This document shows positions 56,936 through 64,000 of a DNA stretch of 64,000 nucleotides, in pieces. The stretch is from the NCBI GenBank assembly GCA_031216125.1, contig CM062376.1:59936719-60000718 (forward strand). Reading direction: 5' to 3'. Made by a program: the position numbers and the translations under genes. Positions within the stretch are counted from its first letter, which is position 1. Every line of letters begins with the position of its first letter. The stretch is from Dalbergia cochinchinensis. Lineage: Eukaryota; Streptophyta; Magnoliopsida; Fabales; Fabaceae. The notes below the pieces were generated by a model that saw only the letters and a list, made by a program, of their open reading frames with translations, was not told the DNA's origin and did not search any database.

Positions 56936-57945
56936 GAGAAATGAAACAAATGGAGGGAGCTCATGGAGGAGAAGGTTTCGGCCATGAGGGTGCAGATTGG
57001 AGGCTCTCCATGAGTTCCATGAGGTGAGATAATGTGTTCTTGAGGTATGGTGAGGTATGGTTCAAAGCATGGTGAGGTATGGCTCAAGGTATGGCTCAAG
57101 CATGGCTCTTTGAGTGAGAAAACAATTTAATATGTGTCAAATGGGGAGCATGTGGCCGAAAATGCATCAGCCCATGAGGAGGATTAGTTTGCATTTTAAT
57201 TGTGGTTTAGAGTTGTGTTTAGGTGTATCTTTGATTATGCTTAAGATTAGGAATTTGTAAGAAGGTGTTTAGGTAAGGTAAATGGGTAATTAAGGTGGTC
57301 TAGACATAATTAAGGAGTGGTCTTGCACCATTAGAGAGTTAAATCCTCAATTTAGAGTTTAAACAACTCTAGACACATTTCCTTGATTTAAGGAATTGGA
57401 GAGAGAAAACACTATTCATGATTCCAAGACTAGGAATCTTGAGTTCTAAAAAGGGATTTAAGTTTAATCTAAGCAATTTTAGGTTCTAATTAACTTTAAT
57501 AAATTATTTTGACTCTAGATTAATTAGGGAAATAAATTAATCTTCGTTTAGAGCCTAATATTGCTTAGGTTTGCTTAATTACGTCATTAAGCTTAAAAAC
57601 ACTATTCCAGGGGCAAAATCGTAATTTTGCACTAAAACTGCCGGCGACCAGCGGGACTTGAACAGATACCTCTAGACACATGAAATCATGTTTTTAAACC
57701 TCTGGGAAAGTTAGGGCTCAAGCGGCACCTTTACCCGCGTAAAAACGCTATAGGGGTATTTTGGTCATTTTGACCGAAGCTGGAAAACGAAATTTTCGCT
57801 TCGAAAGCATTCAAAGGCCATTCAATCCCCTTCAAACATTGAGTTGACCCTTGAGGATGACCGAGTTGGTTACCCTCGAGTTCGGTCGAAATGACCTCAG
57901 GGCATTTTGGTCATTTCCTCGGACAGAAAAAATCGGGGTGTTACA

Positions 57946-57958
57946 TTACTCCCTCCTT
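57946..57958 (-). promoter_or_regulatory. Polypurine tract of minus-strand element
   Basis: AAGGAGGGAGTAA on the minus strand, immediately before the LTR sense start. It is identical to the tract at 47020-47032. Confidence 0.8.
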
Positions 57959-58270
57959 AAAAGAATTTCCCCCTCGAAATTCGTTACCTTAGAAAAGCTC
58001 GGGATACTTGTCTTGCATTTCTGACTCTAGCTCCCATGGAAGCTCTTCGGTTGTCGCGTCCCATGCTACCTTTACCAATGGAGCAGGACTTGTTCCTCAC
58101 CGCTTGACTCCGCGGTCCACGATTGTCGTAGGGGGAAGATTGCAAGTTAGGTCGTCCCTTAACTGAACATGCTCTGGCTCTAAAACGTGGCTAGGGTTGG
58201 ACTCATACTTCCTTAGTGAGAGGCGTGAAAGAGCGTCATGAAGATTAGAAAGATTAGGGGTAAGGCTATT
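57959..58270 (-). pseudogene. Integrase C terminus with chromodomain-like end (minus)
   Basis: The minus strand near 58040-58000 reads ELESEMQDKYPELF, the last helix of the Tekay-type chromodomain (family WELESEMR..YP.LF). NLHDALSRLSLRKYESNPS-like sequence near 58255-58195 is the integrase-chromodomain linker. Frameshifts prevent a continuous reading. Confidence 0.65.
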
Positions 58271-59400
58271 TTGTAGGCAGCTGTTCCTATCCTTTGAAGA
58301 ATTTGGAAGGGATCAAGGAATCGGGGGCTCAACTTTTTGACTTTCATGGCCCTCCCTATGCCTGTAGTGGGGGTAATCCTAAGGAACACATGTTCTCCCT
58401 CCTCGAACTCCAAGGGCTTGCGCCGCTTGTCCGCATAGCTCTTTTGTCTACTTTGAGCGGTGAGCATCCTATCAGGATCCTCTTGATTTGTTCCGTTGTT
58501 TCCCTCACTACATCGGGTCCTAAGACACTTTGCTCCCAGGCTCGTACCAACACAAAGGTGATTGGCACTTCCTTCCATACAATGCCAAATGCGGTTGCCA
58601 TATCGATACTTGCGTGATAACTATTGTTATCATAAACTTCGATCAAAGGCAAGTACCTATCCCAACTTCCCTTTGGTCTAACACACAGGCTCTTAGCATA
58701 TCCTCTAGGGTTTGGATCGTCCTTTCAGATTGTCCGTCTGTTTTGTGGGTGGTAGCGATTGCTCAAGCATAGCTTTGAACCAGACGCCTTTTGGAAGGCT
58801 CCCCATAAATGCGCCGTAAACCGCGGATCTCTATCCGAGATTATCGTCGACGGTACTCCATGCAATCTTACGATCTCTTGGATGTATAACTGAGCCAATT
58901 TATCTAAAGAGTACGTCACTCTAATAGGTAGAAAGTGTGCCGACTTGGTTAGTCGATCCACTATCACCCATATAGCATCATGGCCAGCTTGCGTCTTAGG
59001 CAATCTGTCACGAAATCCATAGATATGCATTCCCACTTCCATTCGGGGATTGGCGGGGTTGCAACAAACCTGAAGGTTTTGGTGCTCGATTTTCACTTTA
59101 CGACATACCAAGCACTTACTAACCCAGCGACTACATCCTTTTTCATTAGGGCCACCAAAACATCTTCTTCAAGTCTTGGTACATCTTGGTAACAAGGGAT
59201 GAATGGTGAAATAGCTTTTGTGAGCCTCCTCCAAGATCTTCTCTCGGAGGTCACCATCTTGGGAATGCAGATCCTTCCCTCAAATCTCCATATCCAATCC
59301 TCACCTCTTTGAAACCTTTTAACTTTCCACTTTAACAAAGATCTATGATCTCTTGAACTCCTCATTCTCGTTGTGCTAACATGATTCTCTGCTTAAATCC
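58213..59400 (-). pseudogene. Integrase pseudogene (minus)
   Basis: The catalytic-core segment 58725-59111 is open and contains GHDAIWVIVDRLTKSAHFLP, LYIQEIVRLHGVPSTIISD and RDPRFTAHLWGAFQKA, including the second catalytic Asp (SDRDPRF). The zinc-binding part (YQDVPRLEEDV, then the CxxC) is near 59200-59100. The C-terminal open segment 58213-58578 has QKSYADKRRKPLEFEEGEHVFLRITP and SPRFLDPFQIL (GPF-like). Breaks lie between these segments. Confidence 0.87.
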
Positions 59401-59509
59401 ACTTGTCACACTAAGATAGCACATTTTTATTCCTTTATCGGTCGCTGACATCCCTAGATTCATATCCCTAAACTTCTCTATCAACTCAACTTCTTTGATC
59501 ATCATGTGG

Positions 59510-59960
59510 GGCAGGTGTAACGACTTTCGGCTCAAGGCATCGGCGACTTCATTAGCCTTGGGGGTGGTAACTTAAACCGAAATCGTAGTCCTTGAGGAAT
59601 TCCATCCACCTTCTTTGCCTCATATTTAACTCCTTTTGATCAAAGAGGTACTTGAGACTCTTATGATCGGAGAAAACCTCAAACCTTACACCATACAAAT
59701 GGTGTCTCCACATCTTTAAGGCAAACACTACGGCAGCTAACTCTAGGTCATGGGTGGGGTAGTTAGCCTCGTGAGGCTTGAGTTGTCGGGATGCATAGGC
59801 TACCACTTGCCTATTTTGCATCAACACACACCCTAGTCCTTTGCCCAAGCATCACAATATACCTCGAAGGGTACATTGGGGCTAGGTAAGACTAAGGCTG
59901 GGTCGTGGTTAACCTTTCCTTAAGCTCTTGGAAACTCTTCTCACATTCGGGCTCCACTCA
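59510..59960 (-). pseudogene. RNase H pseudogene (minus)
   Basis: Open segment 59552-59848: GKGLGCVLMQNRQVVAYAS, RQLKPHEANYPTHDLELAA, FALKMWRHHLYGVRFEVFSD, HKSLKYLFDQKELNMRQRRW, LKDYDFGLSYHP. The catalytic acidic DLEL and VFSD regions are kept. The leading CDAS is shifted near 59850, and a small insertion disrupts YHPGKAN near 59560. Confidence 0.87.
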
Positions 59961-59999
59961 AGCGGGGCATTCTTCCTAGTGAGCTTGGTCAAGGGTAGG

Positions 60000-60452
60000 G
60001 CTAGCTGGGAAAATCCTTTGATAAACCTACGGTAGTAACTGCTAAACCAAAAAGCTCAGTATTTACATTACGGTGGTTGGTCTATCCCAATTCATTACGG
60101 CTTCTACCTTACTAGGATCAGCGGCTATACCTCCTTTTGACACAGCGTGCCCTAAAAACTTGACCTCCTCCAACCAAAATTCACACTTAGAGAGTTTTGC
60201 ATATAGCTTTTTCTCCTTGAGAATCTCCAAAACTATCCTTAAATGATGCTCATGCTCCTCGTGGGTCTTGAATAGATGAGTATATCATCTATAAAAGCGA
60301 CCACGAATTGATCTAAATAGGGTCTAAAGATCCTATTCATGTAATCCATAAATCTTTGAGGAGCATTTGTCAACCCAAAAGACATCACACTTGAACTCAA
60401 AGTGTCCATACCGAGTTCTAAAGGCGGTCTTTGGTATATCTGATCTCTCACT
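60000..60452 (-). pseudogene. Reverse transcriptase, C-terminal part (minus)
   Basis: Contains MSFGLTNAPQRFMDYMNRIF, RPYLDQFVVAFIDDILIYS (catalytic FIDD, near 60265-60300) and, further on, KLYAKLSKCEFWLEEVKFLG near 60205-60140. It is separated by frameshifts from the upstream half, which ends at IDLRS near 60470. Confidence 0.87.
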
Positions 60453-61280
60453 CTAATTTGGTGGTATCGACCTTAGGTCGATCTTGGAAAACACTACCGC
60501 TCCTCTCAATTGGTCCATGAGATCATCAATCCTAGGCAAAGGGTATTTGTTTTTCACTGTCACACGATTTAATTGCCTATAATCTATGCACAACCTCATA
60601 CTCCCGTCCTTCTTTTTCACAAACAAGACCGGGGCTCCCCATGGTGAAGCACTAGGTCTTATGAAGCTTTTCTCTAAAAGTTCCTCAAGTTGGGTTTTAA
60701 GCTCGGCTAGTTCTAGGGGTGACATTCTATAAGGGGCAATGGAGATTGGTCCCGCTCCAGGAACCAACTCAATGGAGAACTCCACTTCTCGCTCGGGAGG
60801 GAACTCGGGTATATCTTCCGGAAACACCTCGGGATAGTTTCTCACTATAGGTATATTCTCTAAATTCTGCTCAAAGTGTACCTCGCTAGCGGCTAGGAGA
60901 ACATATCCCTTAGTCTTTTTCCCTCTTCCCTGGACCTCTACGGCATTGAGATAGAGTTTCAAAGGTTGACTTATTTCACTAGGGGGAGAAGGAAAGACGA
61001 CTGTTTTGGTGTCACAGTCTAACAATACACGGTTGGCGTGAAGCCAATCCATGCCAAGAACTATTCCTATACCTTTCATGGGTAAACAAATTAAATCCAC
61101 AACATATGATCTATTTTCTGTGGTGAGGTGACAATTTAGGCAACAATAACAAGTATTCACAGGATGATTTGTGGGGGTAGAGACAATAAGATCAAAAGGA
61201 AGTTTGGAAGTTTTCAAATTTAGAGCCTCGACACTAGCATATGAAATAAAAGAATGTGTTGCACCAGAGTCATATAGCAC
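60453..61280 (-). CDS. Protease and N-terminal RT, longest open pol segment (275 codons)
   Basis: The longest open pol frame here. The protease active site DSGATHSFISYASVEAL is at residues 4-20, followed by the protease C-terminal landmark GIGIVLGMDWLHANRVLLD (about residues 71-89). A linker leads to the RT start: YPEVFPEDIPEFPPEREVEF, PYRMSPLELAELKTQLEELL, IRPSASPWGAPVLFVKKKDG, SMRLCIDYRQLNRV and KYPLPRIDDLMDQL, ending at FSKIDLRS where a frameshift stops it. The listed Met is internal; the natural polyprotein would start in gag upstream. It represents a fragment of a broken polyprotein rather than a stand-alone gene. Confidence 0.85.
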   Translation of the reverse strand: MLYDSGATHSFISYASVEALNLKTSKLPFDLIVSTPTNHPVNTCYCCLNCHLTTENRSYVVDLICLPMKGIGIVLGMDWLHANRVLLDCDTKTVVFPSPPSEISQPLKLYLNAVEVQGRGKKTKGYVLLAASEVHFEQNLENIPIVRNYPEVFPEDIPEFPPEREVEFSIELVPGAGPISIAPYRMSPLELAELKTQLEELLEKSFIRPSASPWGAPVLFVKKKDGSMRLCIDYRQLNRVTVKNKYPLPRIDDLMDQLRGAVVFSKIDLRSIPPN

Positions 61281-61454
61281 AGTTAAGGTTCTACCATCTA
61301 TTTCGCACTTACCTTCTATGAGACCGTTGGATGTGTCCGCCTCGTCTACATTGAGGGTGAAGACCCTCCCTTGGTGTTGCGGCCGAATTAGCGGCTTTGG
61401 CCTCCCATTAGTGCGATTCTTTGGCGTAGTGGCCAGGCTTTCCGCATCGAGCGG

Positions 61455-62514
61455 ATATTACGCCCGCTAAGCGAGGGACGGTTGCCATGATCCTTCCGCG
61501 CACTTGGGACATAGCACGGTGGGATAGCTTGGCGGGGGTTCCTTGAGGCGTCTTGTTCCTAGTCCCACTTGACCTCCTTGGTTGTTTCGGGGCCGACCCT
61601 CCTTGTCGGTTATTGTTGTGGTTGTTGCGGTTGTTGTTGTTGTTACGGAATTGTGGTCGGTATGGCTGCTTGGGTTGTTGGTGGAAGGGGTTCTTTGTTG
61701 TTGTTGTCTGACCCGGTTGGTTTGGTAGGGGTGGTAATGGTTTCGGGATTGGTTTGGATATTGGGGCTTGAATTTTGGGGCTTGAGGTGCTAGCCCCTTG
61801 TTAAAATCTTTGCCGCTTGCGGCATTGATTTTCTTCTGTCCCTCTTCCATGATCCGGCACTTGTTGACTAGGGTTGGAAAGTCCCTAATCTCCATGTGCG
61901 CTCTGACATAGTTGAGCTCTGCCGTTAGTCCGGCCTCATACTTGACGCACTTCCACACCTCGTCGGGGTTTCCTTGGAACACCCTAGAGAACTTAATCAG
62001 CTCCTCGAAATTACGCGTGTCTTTGGCGACGGTGACCCTCCTTGAGTCGATTGCATGAACTCAATATCTTTCGCGTTCCTCACGGACTCAGGAAGTACTT
62101 CTCATGAGAAGTAGGTCTTGAATAGCTCCCGGTTGACAGCGATGCGAAGCTTCTAGCGATCTTGGTGCCAGTCCACCAGAACTCGGCATCCGACTCCATC
62201 ATATAAGCAGCGAAGGTGACCTTTTGCTCCTCCGAGCAAGCCACCACGGGGTAGATCTTCTCCATGTTTTTCATCCACTCATCGACTTTGTCGGGTCCAT
62301 GGCTCCTCGGAAGGTTGGTGGGTTCGCCTTGCGAAACTCACCAAACCTCGCTTGCTCGACCATTTCAGCTGATGGGGAGCACGTCCGGTGTCCCCTTGTT
62401 GGTTCATCCTCTCGAACATTCGTTCCATGGCTCTAGCCATGTCACGAGCAACGGCGTGATGGCATCGCTTTGGTCTCCCTCGGTCGGGGTCCTAGGTTGT
62501 CTCCTTGGTGCCAT
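61455..62514 (-). pseudogene. gag: Tekay-type gag pseudogene, first tandem unit
   Basis: ATG at 62512-62514 (MAPRRQPRTPTEGDQSDAI). Landmarks: ANPPTFRGAMDP, NMEKIYPVVACSEEQKVTF, AAYMMESDAEFWW, then open from 61982: FQGNPDEVWKCVKYEAGLTA, RAHMEIRDFPTLVNKCRIME, EGQKKINAASGKDF, an Asn/Gln/Thr-rich region whose residues come from an (AAC)n-like tract, and LCPKCAEG. A zinc knuckle (CGKPGHYAKE-like) is just downstream near 61445-61415. Several one-base indels break it. Confidence 0.85.
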
Positions 62515-62745
62515 TGGTCCCTAAACACATGAGACAATAAACACTGAGGTGATCAGGCTCAATATTCCATGTAAAATGAGCTAGTTACCATGGCGCGCGC
62601 AAGTAGACAAGGGTCATGAACTCCTACCCTATAGCTTATCTCTAGTTAAGCTCTACGCATGACATAGCTATCGTACTACGCTTTAGAAAGCATAGTCAGT
62701 CCAATCCTCAGGCTCCATGAGAATCGAGCGCTCACGATACCATAA
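62515..62745 (-). other. Primer site and leader of first tandem unit
   Basis: From the LTR: TATGGTATCGTGAGCG, a tRNA-Met-type primer site with the last bases diverged, then about 215 bp of leader before gag. ATGGAGCCTGAGGATTGGAC occurs here as in the plus-strand full-length element. Confidence 0.72.
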
Positions 62746-64000
62746 TGTAACATCCTAATTTTTAACCCAATACTCTAGAACATATTTAGGTTAATCATTA
62801 GTACATTACTTCATAGTTCTCATTTAGCTTTGAATTACTTAGCGGAAAATACGGAAATTTTTTGAAATAAAAGTGAGAGCCGCGTGATGCGATAAGCGGT
62901 AAACCATGCAAAGTAAAACAATCGTCTCACAATCATCACAACATAAGGCACATCATGAACATCACTGAATGTAAGCTCATATATATATAACTTGCCCACT
63001 TATAAGTGTGGGACTTAATTCAGTACAAAGGAAATACATGAAAAGAAATACAACATAAAACGTAAACATAATCTACTCCCCTACCCGAGTGCATCTAATA
63101 GGATAACCTCTAAACAAAGAAAGTTTATCCCTATCTATGTGGTGTGTGCTCTAACTCGGGCCATCCTCGACCTCCCATCATGGCGACCATCTCGTGTCGA
63201 GGCAGATATCCGAAGCGGCGAGCTCCTCGGGCGTGAAAAGGCGGAGTGGGGATCGAATATGACTCCCAGGGTATGGCCGCATCTCCGGTCGTCGTGCACG
63301 CCTCGGCTGAGTCACGGTGGGCTCGCTATCCTCTCCAAAGTCCATAGGTATGGAGGGGGAAGACCCCTCGGAGGGTATCTGGGTGGGCGAGTCTTGAAGG
63401 ATCCATCTCGAGAAGGGCGATGGGCACCGGGGCACATTCTGGGGGTAGTCTCGAACGGCGGATCCGGATGGTGGAGTATGGGGTAGCCTCTCCTCTCGGG
63501 GACGTCCGCGCTGGAACACTAGCTCATCACCAAAAGGTAAGGCGGGGGAGAGACGATGGGAATGTACAGGGGAGTGAAGGGTCGACCCATGAACATGAAT
63601 ACTCTAGCGTGCATCGACCCACAAAATGGAATGACCCGTGGTCCGGGTCATGGTGCACCTCCCATGTCGGCGTGTCCACGAACACCACGAACGTCGCCAT
63701 CTGAAGACGTGACGGAAAGAAAGAGGTAGAGGGAGTGAGAATCTTGCTAAAGAATCTCAGTAGGGCCTCCTACTACCTAGGTGTCATCATCTACGTCCTC
63801 AGGAACCTTGGGTTTAATTATATGAAATGGTGAACATGCATTTAGTTCATTTTAAACTTCAAAAATATACTTTAGCCAAGGTCCGTTCATTTTAGGATGA
63901 TCTTAATGTCATGAATGCAACATAATGGAAAATGTATGCATGGCACTACCTAATGCACATACATAAAGCATAACATCAAGTATCATCATCGTTGGTGGCA
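62746..64000 (-). repeat. 5' LTR of minus-strand element, sense 3' part only
   Basis: Begins TGTAACATCC on the plus strand and matches 52828-54082 nearly base for base. It contains the LTR ORF (63700-63178) and the start of the region leading to the hairpin domain. The rest of the LTR lies beyond the window. Confidence 0.9.
63178..63700 (-). pseudogene. LTR ORF (MATFV family), frameshifted
   Basis: The ATG at 63698-63700 follows CTTCAG at once: MATFVVFVDTPTWEVHHDP and HHGSFHFVGRCTLEYSCS-like, then shifts. From 63519 it is open as FQRGRPREERLPHTPPSGSA, VRDYPQNVPRCPSP, GSSPSIPMDFGEDSEPTVTQ, PRRARRPEMRPYPGSH and RSPLRLFTPEELAA. The landmarks TVTQPR, RRPEMRP and LFTPEEL match the intact copy at 23749-24282. 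Confidence 0.62.

Larger units (their letters stand above)
52828..57945 (-). repeat. Shared LTR of the minus-strand tandem
   Basis: 5118 bp, TGTAACATCC to GGTGTTACA on the plus strand. Sense features: TATA box 56928-56935, donor-like GTAGGG at 56760-56761, repeat array 56220-55740 with a local 96-bp tandem duplication (55921-56112), a duplicated long-hairpin segment (54480-54600), hairpins 54438-54180 and the LTR ORF 53780-53235. It is close to solo LTR 23314-28260 and to 62746-64000. Confidence 0.9.
51538..64000 (-). mobile_element. Tandem Tekay/Del-type array, minus strand
   Basis: Reading the minus strand: LTR (from beyond the window to 62746), primer site and complete internal (62745-57946), LTR (57945-52828), then a second primer site and gag (52827-51538) cut off in the zinc-knuckle region. 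One LTR is shared by two internals, as expected from unequal recombination between LTRs of neighbouring or sister copies. The two gag/leader segments (51538-52827 and 61455-62745) are nearly identical at a spacing of 9918 bp. Confidence 0.88.

Overview
The window is plant nuclear heterochromatin, almost certainly from a flowering plant. It is built entirely from LTR retrotransposons, nested and tandemly joined, and I see no host gene, tRNA, genuine rRNA gene or CRISPR array. The plant origin rests on an Athila-type Ty3/gypsy family with a tRNA-Asp-like primer site, a Cassandra element carrying 5S rRNA-like sequence in its LTRs, and Tekay/Del-type chromoviruses with giant (4.5-5.1 kb) LTRs beginning TGTAAC and ending GTTACA. 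The species cannot be told from the sequence.

Layout. (1) 1-16882: two Athila-like non-autonomous elements share one LTR in a tandem LTR-internal-LTR-internal-LTR array (LTRs 1-590, 4904-6514, 16291-16882). Both internals (about 4.3 kb once insertions are removed) carry gag, protease and only the integrase tail; RT, RNase H and the integrase core are missing at the same join. (2) 8236-13706: a Cassandra element (two 407-bp LTRs, 72-bp internal) sits in the second internal with target duplication CAACT. Its 5' LTR is split by a solo Tekay-like LTR (8436-13015, target duplication CTACC). (3) 16883-18423: a diverged LTR fragment cut into the third Athila-like LTR. (4) 18424-51537: a plus-strand Tekay-like LTR broken by four younger insertions: a minus solo LTR (22161-32258, GAGCA), itself hit by another minus solo LTR (23314-28260, TTTAA); a plus solo LTR (33029-37801, GACTT); and a full-length 13.7-kb element (37809-51503, CTTTG). 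(5) 51538-64000: a minus-strand tandem Tekay array (gag fragment, LTR, complete internal, LTR running off the window), joined to the preceding LTR at a non-canonical junction.

The most unusual content is in the giant LTRs. Downstream of a TATA box they contain, in order: a conserved splice-donor-like site, a degenerate repeat array, a compact domain of hairpins whose stems covary while one loop is held constant, a splice-acceptor-like CAG, and an ORF of about 165-177 codons starting MATFV. The ORF is recognisable in eight LTR copies of several subfamilies and open in at least two. I do not recognise its family. If transcription starts at the TATA box, this ORF would be the first on the genomic RNA, and splicing would join it to a short leader while removing the hairpin domain.

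The pol genes are broken throughout. The Athila-like copies carry substitution-type stops, several consistent with CAG-to-TAG change. The Tekay copies carry many one-base indels despite near-identical LTRs, which may in part be sequencing error at CG-rich sites.
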